The notes under the pieces were generated by a model that ran no database searches, was not told where the DNA came from, and was given only the letters and a program-made list of their open reading frames with translations. From Terriglobia bacterium (GTDB lineage: Bacteria; Acidobacteriota; Terriglobia; Terriglobales; Acidobacteriaceae), in assembly GCA_020073645.1 (NCBI GenBank), contig JAIQET010000008.1, forward strand, positions 1 to 64,000: a stretch of 64,000 bases of DNA. Direction: 5' to 3'. Made by a program: the position numbers and the translations under genes. Shown one piece after another: positions 1 through 8,684 of the stretch. Positions within the stretch are counted from its first letter, which is position 1, and the number at the start of each line of letters is the position of its first letter.

Positions 1-1746
1 CTCGAAGAGCGCAGGCCGGAAGAAGTGTTCACGCCTGAAGATTTCACCGAGCAGCACCAGCTCATCGGTCAGACGGCGGAAGAGTTTGCCGTCAACGAAA
101 TCATTCCCAACGCTGACAAAATTGAACACAAGGATTTCTCCGTCACCCGCGACCTGCTGAAGAAGGCCGGCGAACTGGGCCTCAGTTCAGTCGAGATTCC
201 CGAGGCCTACGGCGGCCTCGACATGGACAAGGTCACGGCGGCGGTGATCGCCGATCACATCGCCAAGTACGCGGGCTTCGCGACTTCCTGGGGCGGCCAC
301 ACCGGCATCGGCACGCTGCCGATCGTGTATTTCGGAACTGAAGAGCAGAAGAAGAAGTATCTGCCACGGCTCGCCACGGGAGAGATTGTGGGCGCCTATG
401 CATTGTCGGAAGCGTCTTCCGGCTCGGACGCGCTCAATTGCCGCGCCCGTGCCCAGCTTTCGTCCGATGGAAAGCATTACATCCTCAACGGCGAAAAGAT
501 GTGGATCACCAACGCCGGCTTCGCCGACCTGTTCACAGTGTTTGCGAAAGTGGACGGCGAAAAGTTCACCGCGTTTCTGGTGGAGAAGACTTTCCCGGGA
601 TTCTCCATTGGGGCGGAAGAACACAAGATGGGCATCCGCGGATCGTCCACCTGTCCGATCATTCTTAACGACTGCAAAGTTCCGGTCGAGAACCTCCTCG
701 GCGACATCGGTAAGGGGCACATCATCGCCTTCAACATCCTCAATGTAGGCCGCTTCAAGCTGGGCGCGATGTGCGTAGGCGGCGCGCGGGTTTCGCTGGA
801 GAACTCCATTGGCTACGCCAAGCAGCGCAAAGCGTTCGGCAAAGTGATCGCTGACTTCGGGCTGGTGCGCGAAAAACTGGCCAACATGGCGGTGGGCGTC
901 TATACCGGCGAATCCATGGTTTACCGCACTGTGGGCATGATGGACGTGGCGCTGTCGGAGGTGGACAAGTCGGGCGCGGACGCCATCAAGGAAATCCGCA
1001 AGGCCATTGAGGAGTATGCGGTCGAGTGCTCCATCATCAAGGTCTGGGGCTCGGAGATGGTGGACTACGTGGTCGACGAGACGGTGCAGATTTACGGCGG
1101 CTACGGCTTTGTCGAGGAGTACCCGGCGGAGCGCGCTTACCGCGATGCGCGCGTCAACCGCATTTTCGAGGGCACCAACGAGATCAACCGGCTGATCATT
1201 ACCGGCTTCCTGCTGAAGCGGGCGATGTCCGGCCAGTTGCCGCTGATGCCAGCGATCAAGAAGCTGATGGATGAAGTGCTGGCCGGTCCTTCGGTGGGCG
1301 AGGAAGTCGAAGGGCCGCTGGCAGAAGAACGCAAGCTGGTGGCGCAGGCCAAGAAACTCGGCCTGTTCGCCGCTGGTTCTGCTACGCAGAAATACATGCA
1401 GGCGATCCAGGACCAGCAGGAGGTCATGGGCGCCATCGCCGACATGACGATTGAGACCTACGCGATGGAGTCGGCTGTGCTGCGCGCGCAGAAAATCGTC
1501 GAGCGCGATGGCGACAGTGCCGCCGTGCTGCCGATTGCTATGACGCGGGTGTATCTGTCGCAAGCCATGGAAAAGATCGAAGCCGCGGCACGGAGGATCA
1601 TCGCCGCGGTGGCGGAAGGTGACATGCTGCGTACGCAGTTGGCCATCCTGCGCCGGCTGGCGAAGTATGAGCCGTTCAACACGATTGGGTTGCGCCAGCA
1701 GATTGCGCAGAAGGTGATCGAGAGAGGGAAGTACACGCTGGTATAG
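1..1746 (+). CDS. Acyl-CoA dehydrogenase, long form (5' end outside window)
   Basis: FAD-dependent acyl-CoA dehydrogenase, catalysing the first oxidation of fatty-acyl-CoA beta-oxidation or of a related acyl-CoA. A GTG at 25 can start a 573-residue protein, but the frame stays open to base 1, so the true start is probably upstream. Counting from the GTG, the flavin/substrate region YALSEASSGSD lies near residues 124-134, WITNAG near 160, and the motif FEGTNEINR with the catalytic Glu near 380. About 160 residues follow the core, as in VLCAD/ACAD9-like long-chain enzymes and unlike 380-residue short forms. Substrate length cannot be read from sequence. Partner genes (thiolase, hydratase) are not visible here but may lie to the left. 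Confidence 0.93.
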   Translation, partial: LEERRPEEVFTPEDFTEQHQLIGQTAEEFAVNEIIPNADKIEHKDFSVTRDLLKKAGELGLSSVEIPEAYGGLDMDKVTAAVIADHIAKYAGFATSWGGHTGIGTLPIVYFGTEEQKKKYLPRLATGEIVGAYALSEASSGSDALNCRARAQLSSDGKHYILNGEKMWITNAGFADLFTVFAKVDGEKFTAFLVEKTFPGFSIGAEEHKMGIRGSSTCPIILNDCKVPVENLLGDIGKGHIIAFNILNVGRFKLGAMCVGGARVSLENSIGYAKQRKAFGKVIADFGLVREKLANMAVGVYTGESMVYRTVGMMDVALSEVDKSGADAIKEIRKAIEEYAVECSIIKVWGSEMVDYVVDETVQIYGGYGFVEEYPAERAYRDARVNRIFEGTNEINRLIITGFLLKRAMSGQLPLMPAIKKLMDEVLAGPSVGEEVEGPLAEERKLVAQAKKLGLFAAGSATQKYMQAIQDQQEVMGAIADMTIETYAMESAVLRAQKIVERDGDSAAVLPIAMTRVYLSQAMEKIEAAARRIIAAVAEGDMLRTQLAILRRLAKYEPFNTIGLRQQIAQKVIERGKYTLV

Positions 1747-1867
1747 AACCAGAACCGCCGAGGACGAGGAGGAAGCCGCGGAGGGACAGGCCTGTCATTC
1801 CGAAGCTGCCAGGGTAATTGGCCCCTACGTGGTAACTTAGAAGCACGAATTCTGCAGGAGTTGCGAT

Positions 1868-2077
1868 ATGCCGATAGGTACTTTTACCGCCATCTTACAC
1901 AAAGAAGGTGAACTGTATGTCGCTGAATGTCCTGAAGTGGGCACAGTGAGCCAGGGCGCGAGCATCGAAGAGGCCGTGGCAAATCTGCGGGAAGCAACGG
2001 AGTTGTACTTAGAGGAGTTTCCATCGGGAGACCTCGGTCGTCCTTTGGTTACAGTCTTCGAGGCTCGGTTTGCCTAA
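1868..2077 (+). CDS. hicB: HicB-family antitoxin
   Basis: Small type II antitoxin of the HicB partial-RNase-H-like fold (69 aa). It has the family start (FTAILHKEGELYVAECPEVG), the turn VSQGASIEEAVANLREA and the helix ELYLEE. It is the short form, without a C-terminal DNA-binding domain. The start ATG at 1868 follows a GGAG at 1857-1860. Its last codons overlap the TTG of a hicA-like frame at 2070, the usual tight coupling, here in the less common order hicB first. Because the partner toxin is internally deleted, this antitoxin may be an orphan remnant. Family assignment is secure; activity is not. Confidence 0.85.
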   Translation: MPIGTFTAILHKEGELYVAECPEVGTVSQGASIEEAVANLREATELYLEEFPSGDLGRPLVTVFEARFA

Positions 2078-2243
2078 GTTGCCGCGTGTCTCGGATGAAA
2101 GTCATGTTGTGCTCAAGCGATCTCTCCCCTCGGGCACAATCGGTTGCGTCGTCCCACTGCACCCCGAACTGGCCACGGGGACGCTGCGCGGAATCCTGAA
2201 GCAGGCCGGAGTCAGTCCCGAGGAATTCGTCGCGAAGCTTTAG
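2070..2243 (+). pseudogene. hicA: HicA-like toxin with an internal deletion
   Basis: A 57-codon frame starts at TTG 2070 inside the end of hicB and stops at TAG 2241. The N terminus LPKLPRVS and the C-terminal part (SHVVLKR, then CVVPLHPELATGTLRGILKQ) are canonical HicA. Normal HicA has roughly 20 more residues between them, forming the first helix of the dsRBD-like fold. Here PRVS joins almost directly to DESHVVL. The active-site His of the G-S-H motif is kept but the preceding Gly is Glu. The frame is still open, so this is an in-frame deletion. The product is probably an inactive toxin, but a minimal active variant cannot be excluded from sequence. Confidence 0.7.
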
Positions 2244-2494
2244 TTCCTTGCCTTCAGCTCTTCCATCACGCTCTGGATCAACTCTTTCGCGTCGGTGAGA
2301 TTTTTCATGATGATCTGGATATCCATCACCGGTCTGCCTGGCCAGCGCTGGCTCTGGCAATAGACCCCGTGCTGGCCGACCAGGGCCATGGCATCGGTGA
2401 TCATGTCCATGGTGACGGCCAGGCGGCCGCGCGGGACGCCCATCATGGTCTCAAAGTGTTCCAGTTCTTCGTGCTTTTCGTTGAATACCGGCAT
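2240..2494 (-). CDS. Small hypothetical protein (84 aa)
   Basis: I do not recognise this 84-residue protein. It starts at ATG 2494 and its stop overlaps the stop region of the hicA remnant, so the two are convergent and share bases 2240-2243. The sequence is acidic and mostly helical-looking. It has an N-terminal FNEKHEELEHFETMM, a central MDMITDAMALVGQHG and a C-terminal amphipathic helix LTDAKELIQSVMEELKARN. There is one Cys and no signal peptide or membrane segment. The compact amino-acid pattern supports a real gene over a shadow frame. No function is proposed. Confidence 0.55.
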   Translation of the reverse strand: MPVFNEKHEELEHFETMMGVPRGRLAVTMDMITDAMALVGQHGVYCQSQRWPGRPVMDIQIIMKNLTDAKELIQSVMEELKARN

Positions 2495-2526
2495 CGGGTG
2501 ATTGTAGCCTGCGGAGGGAGTAATCA

Positions 2527-2691
2527 GGACTCAGCATTCAGCCACGGCACAACCCTCTAGCTCCCTACCGGGCAAATCTGCCCAGGCGCACTTGCTATCC
2601 GCCGCGCCCAATGGATAGTCTAAGAACCTACCTTCAGCATTGTCAGGGCGGCGTACCCTCGCGGAACTGTCTTTGGCTGAATGCTGACTGC
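2527..2691. repeat. Inverted pair of heptad arrays upstream of the DUF2911 gene
   Basis: Two short arrays of seven-base units lie here. The left one (2527-2547) contains GCATTCA, and the right one (2672-2691) contains TGAATGC then TGACTGC. The 16-mer at 2529-2544 is the reverse complement of 2674-2689 at 15 of 16 positions. The pair encloses about 130 bp with no gene. The right arm ends three bases before the AAGGAG ribosome binding site (2695-2700) of the next gene. Same repeat class as the other heptad arrays in this window. Confidence 0.7.
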
Positions 2692-2706
2692 TCAAAGGAG
2701 ACTCTC

Positions 2707-3243
2707 ATGAAGAAACGCATTGCTCTTCTCACAATAGCCCTTCTCGCGGTTGCCACGCTTGCCCTCGCCCAGGGGGACAAGAGCAAGCGAGCCAGTCCGC
2801 CGGCCCAGGCAGTATGCAAGTTTTCGGATGGCAAGGGCATTACCGTGGACTACTCCAGCCCGCGCGCGAAAGGCCGCAAGATCTACGGCGGACTCGTGCC
2901 CTACGGCGAAGTCTGGCGCACCGGCGCCAATGAAGCCACCACGTTCGTCACCACTGCGGACCTGACCGTGGGCGGAAAGGCAGTTCCGGCGGGCAATTAC
3001 ACCATTTTCACCGTCCCTAACCAGGACAAGTGGACGCTGATCGTCAACAAGAAGACCGGGGAATGGGGCATTCCCTACAAATACGAAAGTGACGAACTGG
3101 CGCGGGTGGATATGAGTGTTTCCAAGACGTCGGGGCCGGTCGAGGACTTCACCATTTCGTTCCACGAGATGGGGAACGGGTGCCATATGTATCTGGACTG
3201 GGAGAACACCCGGGCTACGGTGGAGATCGGGGAAAAGAAATAG
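2707..3243 (+). CDS. DUF2911 secreted protein
   Basis: A 178-residue exported protein of the DUF2911 family, function unknown. I chose ATG 2707 because a perfect AAGGAG lies seven bases upstream and the protein then begins with a classic signal peptide (MKKR, hydrophobic stretch to about residue 22, cleavage after ALA). Family features are visible: the early strand VCKFSDGKGITVDYSSPRAKGR, then YGGLVPYGEVWRTGANEATTF near residues 60-80 and the later GNYTIFTVP. The frame continues 96 bases upstream through the heptad array, but that extension lacks a ribosome site and would hide the signal peptide. Probably periplasmic or outer-membrane associated. Confidence 0.85.
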   Translation: MKKRIALLTIALLAVATLALAQGDKSKRASPPAQAVCKFSDGKGITVDYSSPRAKGRKIYGGLVPYGEVWRTGANEATTFVTTADLTVGGKAVPAGNYTIFTVPNQDKWTLIVNKKTGEWGIPYKYESDELARVDMSVSKTSGPVEDFTISFHEMGNGCHMYLDWENTRATVEIGEKK

Positions 3244-3256
3244 GTTAGCGTTTGTA

Positions 3257-5124
3257 CTAATGGGCGAGCAGGCGTTCGACGGCTTGTTCCGACTGGCTGA
3301 GATCCGATGACAGCCGTCGCGCCTGCTCATTCGCCGCTTGAGCTTCCGCGGCGCGTCCGCTTTGCTGCAAGGCCTTCGCAAGCAGCAAGTAGCCCACGCT
3401 CGTGGGCTGGACTGACATGGCGTGAGAATAGCGGCTGATGGCCTGCGTGAGGTCTCCATTTCTCTGGGCGATCAATCCCATACCGACGACGGCGATAGAA
3501 TTGTCGGGATTCAGAGTTAACGCAACCTGGTAATTCTCCGCAGCGAGGAGGGAATTGCCCAGGCTGCGGTAGGCGGAGCCAAGATTCGCGTAGGCCTGCT
3601 CTTTAAGAGTTGTATCTGGGGTAAAGCGCAGCACCATCTGGAACTGCTCGATGGCCGCCTGCGAATTCCCGTGCTCTTGTTCGTAAGCGCCGATATTCAA
3701 GTGCCCGAGAGGATCGTCAGGGCGAATGGCAACGGCAGCACGAAAATGGGGGATGGCTTCATCCGTTCTTCCCTGATTCACCATTGCGCCACCGAGGTTG
3801 TCGTGCGCGACAAAGTTGGATTCCGTGACCGCCAAAGCGTGCGACCACAATGTCTCGCTGTTGCGCCAGAAGCCAACTTGCCGATAGGTCAGCACCGAGA
3901 GTGCCACGACGGCCAGGCTGGCCGGGACGGCTAGCCGTGCCGGGGAAAGGCGTGCTTTCTGGGCCGCTTCCGCCACTCCCCAACAGACCATGACGAACAG
4001 TCCGAGGAAGGGCAGATAGGCATAACGGTCGGCGAGCGAGGCTTCGCCAACCTGCACCAGTCCAATCATGGGGACCAGTGTCCCCAGAAACCAGCACCAC
4101 CCCATCGTCAGGTATCTTCGGCGTCGCAGCGCAAAGACCAGAATGGTGATTACCGTCAGCAACAGCGCTCCCACCGCCACTTGCCAGGCGGGCAGGGAGT
4201 TTACGGGGTGGGGATACATTGGAGCCAGCCCTGAAGGCCAGAACGCTTTCCCGATGTACCTGGCATAGGCCACGATGGCGTTTTGCAGCCGAAGCGCGAA
4301 GGAAAACTCCATGGTAGAGCGGACCGCGCCGCCCGCGCTTTGCGCCTGCATCGTCACCGCCGCGCTGGCAATCGAAAGCAGAAACAGCGGGACCTTCTCC
4401 AGCACGAGCCAGGAGAACGGGCGAACCGGCATGCGTTCACCCGGTGTGCTGACCGAGAGATTCTGCGAGCCCATCCTGCCGAGCGGCCAGTAATCCCACA
4501 AAAGCAGGACAAAAGGTAGAGTGATAATTTGCGGCTTGGCCATCAGGCCTAAAGCAAACAGGAGCGCGACCCCGGCATAGCGCCGGACGCCTGGCTTGCG
4601 CACATACGATCCGTAGGCCAGCAGAGTCAGCAGGAAGAACAACATGCTGAGGACATTCTTTCGTTCAGCCGCCCATGCCACGGATTCGACGTTCATGGGG
4701 TGTACGGCGAACAAGGCCGCGACCATCGAGCTGCGCCACGTGAATCCGCTGGCCTGCTGCAGAAGCAAAAAAAGCAGCACCACGTTCGCGGCGTGGAGCA
4801 GCACGTTCATGTAATGCGGCCCGGCGGGATTCAACTTGAAAAGCGAGTAGTCAAGAGCATGGGAAATCCACGTGAGCGGGTGCCAGTTGGCCTGGCCATA
4901 CGTGGTGAAAGCCCATTTTATGGTGTCCCAGCTGAGACCCGCGTGCACGTGGGGATTGTCGACGATGTAACGATCGTCGTCGAGTTGATGAACGCATTGT
5001 GATTGACGGGGCTGTAAACGGCCAGAGTAGCCACGACGATCAGAAGGCATAGGACCAGGTTTCGCTTCTGTGGAGAAGCGAACAGACCCTCAGGGCTCGG
5101 TTTCTTTGCGGGAGTCGGCAACAA
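3257..5124 (-). CDS. Membrane protein with C-terminal TPR repeats (frameshift near the N terminus)
   Basis: Large polytopic membrane protein with C-terminal tetratricopeptide repeats. It is of the GT-C-like 'glycosyltransferase/TPR' type common in Acidobacteriota, related to O-mannosyltransferase-like proteins. The bulk is one frame ending at 3257, with about nine hydrophobic segments and then TPR units over the last 170 residues (for example NLGSAYRSLGNSLLAAENYQ). The N-terminal part (first TM, VATLAVYSPVNHNAFIN) is in another frame starting near TTG 5124. The family pattern NxDDRYVxDNPHV is restored by adding one base between 4982 and 4983, so one base appears lost in a Tyr-like codon. An intact downstream ATG at 5050 would give 597 residues but discards the first membrane segment. 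Sequence error or genuine decay cannot be separated here. Confidence 0.75.
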
Positions 5125-5130
5125 CAGGAT

Positions 5131-5241
5131 TTAACCACAGAGGGCGCGAAAGGATTATTGATTTTTGATTGTTGATTGCAGATTGAAACCCTGTGGTTAA
5201 CGTCTCCGGGTTTTTCAATTAACAATCAAAAATCATCAATC
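5131..5241. repeat. Heptad arrays and interleaved inverted repeats
   Basis: The left array (about 5154-5187) has units such as TTTTTGA and TTGTTGA. The right one (5214-5241) has AACAATC and ATCAATC. The core GATTTTTGATTGTT of the left array is the reverse complement of the right one, with one mismatch over 19 bases. A second perfect 10-bp pair, TTAACCACAG at 5131-5140 and CTGTGGTTAA at 5191-5200, is interleaved with the first, so the two stems are mutually exclusive or form a pseudoknot-like topology. The right arm contains the stop codon of gcvPB (5240-5242). Confidence 0.65.
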
Positions 5242-6730
5242 AGCTCGCCGGTTTCCAGCGCAGCACGGGCTTGCGCGCAGCGGCAACCTCGTCGAGGCGC
5301 GAGACCCGCGTCGAATGTGGCGCGTCGAGCACCATCTGCGGATCCTCCTGCACTTCCTCGGCGATCGACTTCATGGCCTCGATGAACAGGTCCATCTCTT
5401 CTTTGGACTCGCTCTCGGTGGGCTCGATCATGAGCGCACCGTGCACGATCAACGGGAAGGAAACCGTGTAGGGGTGGAAGCCGTAATCGATCAGGCGCTT
5501 GGCAATGTCGCCGGTCTTCACGCCCTTCTTCTGCTGCAGCTTGTCGCTGAACACCACTTCGTGCATGGTGGGCGTGGAGTAAGGCAGATCGTAGATGCCG
5601 TCCAGGCCTTTGCGGATGTAGTTGGTGTTCAGCACGGCGTCTTCGGTGGTCTGGCGCAGGCCGTCGGGGCCGTTGGCCAGGATGTAGGCAAGCGCGCGGA
5701 CGAACATGCCAAAGTTTCCGTAGAACGCGCGCACGCGACCCACGGACATGGGACGGTTGTACTCGAAGGCCAGCGTGCCGTCGGGCTTGGTGATCACGAC
5801 GGGCTTGGGCAGGAAGGGCTCCAGAGTCTGCTTGACGGCGACCGGGCCGGAACCGGGGCCTCCGCCGCCGTGCGGCGTGGAGAACGTTTTGTGCAGGTTG
5901 AGGTGCATCACGTCCACGCCGAAGTCTCCGGGACGCACCTTGCCCACCAGCGCGTTCATGTTGGCGCCATCCATGTAGAGCAGGCCGCCCTTGGCGTGCA
6001 TGATTTCGGCGATCTTGTTGATCTCCTGCTCGAACACGCCCAGGGTATTGGGATTGGTGAGCATGAGGGCGGCGACGTCTTCGTCCATCTGGGCGGCGAG
6101 TGCAGCTACGTCCACCATGCCTTTGGGGTTCGACTTCAAGTTCTCGACGGAGTAGCCGACCATCGCGGCAGTGGCCGGGTTGGTGCCGTGGGCGGAGTCG
6201 GGGATCAGGACTTTCTTGCGGGGGTTGCCTTTGGCCTGGTGGTAGGCGCGCACAATCAGCAGGCCGGTGAGTTCACCGTGGGCGCCGGCCGCGGGCTGCA
6301 GGGTGATGGCGTCCATGCCGGTGATTTCGATGAGGCAGTCGCTGAGCGTCTTGAGGATGCGCAGCGCGCCCTGGGAAATTTTCTCCGGCTGGTAGGGATG
6401 CCCGTTGGCCAGGCCATCCAGGCGTGCAACGACTTCGTTCACCCGCGGGTTGTACTTCATCGTGCACGAGCCCAGCGGATACATGCCGAGGTCAATGGCG
6501 TAATTCCACGTGGAAAGCCGGGTGAAGTGGCGGATGATCTCGATTTCGCTGACTTCGGGCATGTTGCCCAGGTCTTTGCGTTCGGCGGCGCCCAAGAGCT
6601 TGGCAGTATCCACTTCGGGGACATCGAGTGGGGGTAGCTTCCAGGCCGCTTTGCCGGCTGACGATTTCTCGAAGATCAGGCCTTCGTTCTGGTTGACGTG
6701 GCGTGTAGCTTTGCGAGTCATGTGCTTCAT
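5240..6730 (-). CDS. gcvPB: Glycine dehydrogenase (decarboxylating) subunit 2, GcvPB
   Basis: C-terminal half of the split P-protein of the glycine cleavage system (496 aa). With GcvPA it forms the PLP enzyme that decarboxylates glycine and passes the aminomethyl group to lipoyl-GcvH. The PLP-binding Lys is in [16 protein letters not shown] near residue 280, with the Gly-rich loop typical of P-protein. Its ATG at 6730 overlaps the end of gcvPA by four bases (ATGA), which implies translational coupling. Last gene of the gcvT-gcvH-gcvPA-gcvPB operon. Length is normal for the split form found in Acidobacteriota, Firmicutes and Thermotogae. Its stop codon lies inside a heptad array. Confidence 0.97.
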   Translation of the reverse strand: MKHMTRKATRHVNQNEGLIFEKSSAGKAAWKLPPLDVPEVDTAKLLGAAERKDLGNMPEVSEIEIIRHFTRLSTWNYAIDLGMYPLGSCTMKYNPRVNEVVARLDGLANGHPYQPEKISQGALRILKTLSDCLIEITGMDAITLQPAAGAHGELTGLLIVRAYHQAKGNPRKKVLIPDSAHGTNPATAAMVGYSVENLKSNPKGMVDVAALAAQMDEDVAALMLTNPNTLGVFEQEINKIAEIMHAKGGLLYMDGANMNALVGKVRPGDFGVDVMHLNLHKTFSTPHGGGGPGSGPVAVKQTLEPFLPKPVVITKPDGTLAFEYNRPMSVGRVRAFYGNFGMFVRALAYILANGPDGLRQTTEDAVLNTNYIRKGLDGIYDLPYSTPTMHEVVFSDKLQQKKGVKTGDIAKRLIDYGFHPYTVSFPLIVHGALMIEPTESESKEEMDLFIEAMKSIAEEVQEDPQMVLDAPHSTRVSRLDEVAAARKPVLRWKPAS

Positions 6731-8106
6731 CGCGCCACCCCCTGAGTCTCGGGTTCCTTGCCGGCTCGCACGGAGCGTTCGCCTTCAGCCACCATTGCCA
6801 CCGCGGTATCGATCGAGGTGCGTGTCGTCATCTCGGTGCAGCACCACAGCGCGGCGTTGCCGAGTTCGGGATAGAACTTTTTCAGCGGCAGCCCGCCCAC
6901 GATCTTGTGTCCGAGCAAGCGAGCATTGACGGCGTAGGGATCTTCGCTGGTCTGCACCACGAATTCGTTGAAGCGTGGTGCGCTTGGGAACAGCACCTTG
7001 GCATGTTTGCCGAACTGCTGGGCGGCGTAGGCGGCCTTGGCCAGGTTCTGCTTGGCCAACTCGCGTAGGCCCACTTTGCCGTAGATGGTCATGAAGATGT
7101 TGGCCATGAGCGCGACCAGCGCCTGGTTGGTGCAGATGTTGGATGTCGCCTTCTCGCGCCGGATATGCTGCTCGCGCGTGGCCAGGGTGAGCACGAAGCC
7201 GCGCTTGCCGGTCTTGTCGGTGGTCTGGCCGACCAGCCGGCCGGGCATCTGGCGGACGAATTGTTCGCGGGTGGCAATCACGCCGCAGTACGGTCCGCCG
7301 AAGCCGAGTGGCACGCCGAACGACTGGGCCTCCATGGCGATGATGTCGGCTTGCCGTGGTGGTTCGATGATTCCCAGTGAAACCGCTTCGGCGATCGAGA
7401 CCACCAGCAGGGCTCCGCGCTTGTGGGCGATGTCAGCGATGGCAGCTACATCTTCAATGGTTCCGAAGAAATTTGGCGATTGAATCAGAACGCAGGCCGT
7501 ATCGGAGTTGATTGACTCCTCAAGCGCCTTCAGGTCGATACGTCCGGTCGAGGTGAACGGGGCGGCGCTGAGCGGCATGCCCTGGTGCCAGGCGTAGGTG
7601 GCCAACACTTCGCGATATTCGGGATGCAGGCTGTGGGCAATCACCACCGAGCGGCGTCCGGTCAGGCGCACGGCCATCATCACGGCTTCGGCGGCAGCGG
7701 TGGAGCCGTCGTACATGGATGCGTTGGCTACTTCCATGCCCGTCAGTTCGCAGATCATGGTCTGGAATTCGAAGATGGATTGCAGCGTGCCCTGGGAAAT
7801 CTCCGCCTGGTACGGTGTGTAGGCGGTCAGGAATTCGCCGCGGGAGATCAGCGAATCGATAATGACCGGCCGGTAGTGATAGTAGGCGCCGGCGCCGAGA
7901 AACGTGGCGTAGCCATCTCCGTTTTCGCGGGAGCGCTCGCGGTACCAGTCCACAATCTCGGATTCGGCCATCTGGCGGGGGACCTTCAGATCACGCTGAA
8001 GGCGGTATTCCGCCGGGATGGGCGCGAACAGGTCATCGATCGAGCGCGCGCCAATGGCTTTCAGCAAGGCTTCGCGGTCAGCAGGCGATTTGGGCAAGTA
8101 GCGCAT
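6727..8106 (-). CDS. gcvPA: Glycine dehydrogenase (decarboxylating) subunit 1, GcvPA
   Basis: N-terminal half of the split P-protein (459 aa). It carries the family start [19 protein letters not shown] and the region [20 protein letters not shown], which lines the substrate channel. It lacks the PLP lysine, as expected, since that residue is in GcvPB. ATG 8106 is the only sensible start. It overlaps gcvPB by four bases downstream. Upstream, 134 bases separate it from gcvH and contain an inverted pair of heptad arrays. The two subunits must assemble (alpha2-beta2 in studied cases) to act in the cytoplasm. Confidence 0.97.
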   Translation of the reverse strand: MRYLPKSPADREALLKAIGARSIDDLFAPIPAEYRLQRDLKVPRQMAESEIVDWYRERSRENGDGYATFLGAGAYYHYRPVIIDSLISRGEFLTAYTPYQAEISQGTLQSIFEFQTMICELTGMEVANASMYDGSTAAAEAVMMAVRLTGRRSVVIAHSLHPEYREVLATYAWHQGMPLSAAPFTSTGRIDLKALEESINSDTACVLIQSPNFFGTIEDVAAIADIAHKRGALLVVSIAEAVSLGIIEPPRQADIIAMEAQSFGVPLGFGGPYCGVIATREQFVRQMPGRLVGQTTDKTGKRGFVLTLATREQHIRREKATSNICTNQALVALMANIFMTIYGKVGLRELAKQNLAKAAYAAQQFGKHAKVLFPSAPRFNEFVVQTSEDPYAVNARLLGHKIVGGLPLKKFYPELGNAALWCCTEMTTRTSIDTAVAMVAEGERSVRAGKEPETQGVAR

Positions 8107-8148
8107 GGGAACCCTGATTTGATGTAGTTGGCGGACAGCTCGAACCTG

Positions 8149-8236
8149 CGATTTTCAATTGCCGATTTCCAATTGCCAATTGAAATTCGGCGGGCAAGCC
8201 AGGTACAAATTGAAAATTGGCGATCGGCAATTGCAG
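8149..8236. repeat. Inverted pair of heptad arrays between gcvH and gcvPA
   Basis: The left array 8152-8186 has five seven-base units such as TTGCCGA and TTGCCAA. The right array 8207-8234 has AAATTGA, AAATTGG, CGATCGG and CAATTGC. TTGCCGATTTCCAATT (8159-8174) matches the reverse complement of the right array at 14 of 16 positions. The intervening bases are unrelated. The transcript of the gcv operon must run through it, so it can form a hairpin between gcvH and gcvPA. Confidence 0.65.
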
Positions 8237-8240
8237 TTCC

Positions 8241-8630
8241 TCAGTGCCCGGCTTCCTCGGCGATGAACTTCTCATAGTCCGCCGCCGAGAGCAGGGAATT
8301 CAGTTCGGCCGGATTCTTCAGCGTGACCTTGATCATCCAGGCGCTATGCGCGTCTTTATTGATCTTTTCGGGCGCGGTAGCCAGTTCGCCATTGATTTCC
8401 GTCACGGTACCGGACGCCGGGGCGTACAGGTCAGAGACGGCCTTCACCGACTCTACCGTGCCGAAGGTCTTGCCCGCTGTGATCTCCGACCCGACCTTGG
8501 GGAGCTCGACAAAAACGATGTCGCCGAGCGACTCCTGGGCGTAGACGGTGATGCCAACGGTGGCGTTCTTGCCGTCGGTTTTGATCCATTCGTGTTCTTT
8601 CGTGTATCTGAAGTCGGTAGGGTAGGGCAT
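8241..8630 (-). CDS. gcvH: Glycine cleavage system H protein
   Basis: Lipoyl carrier of the glycine cleavage system (129 aa), shuttling the aminomethyl group between P-, T- and L-proteins. The lipoyl-attachment site is ESVKA with Lys63, and the N-terminal FRYTKEHEWIK is the family hallmark. I chose ATG 8630. A longer frame begins 36 bases upstream, but that extra stretch is translated from a heptad repeat array. That array supplies the AGGAG-like ribosome site (about 8644-8648 on the minus strand). The gene sits between gcvT and gcvPA in the operon. Confidence 0.96.
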   Translation of the reverse strand: MPYPTDFRYTKEHEWIKTDGKNATVGITVYAQESLGDIVFVELPKVGSEITAGKTFGTVESVKAVSDLYAPASGTVTEINGELATAPEKINKDAHSAWMIKVTLKNPAELNSLLSAADYEKFIAEEAGH

Positions 8631-8664
8631 GATGGCTTCTTGCTCCTGGCTGCTGGCTTCTAGC
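8630..8664. repeat. Heptad array at the gcvH start
   Basis: Five consecutive seven-base units read on the plus strand as TGATGGC, TTCTTGC, TCCTGGC, TGCTGGC and TTCTAGC. The array touches the gcvH start codon and holds the only purine-rich ribosome-binding candidate for it. The sequence therefore suggests that the array may affect gcvH translation. Confidence 0.65.
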
Positions 8665-8684
8665 AAACAAAAACCGGTATTTCA

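Noticed and set aside
187-1563. Long minus-strand open frame (458 codons) opposite the acyl-CoA dehydrogenase
   Set aside because: Shadow of a GC-rich gene. The translation is His/Arg/Asp-rich without any family pattern, while the plus strand encodes a clear enzyme.
5315-6637. Plus-strand open frame of 440 codons opposite gcvPB
   Set aside because: Antisense shadow: gcvPB is fully supported and the plus frame has no recognisable domain.
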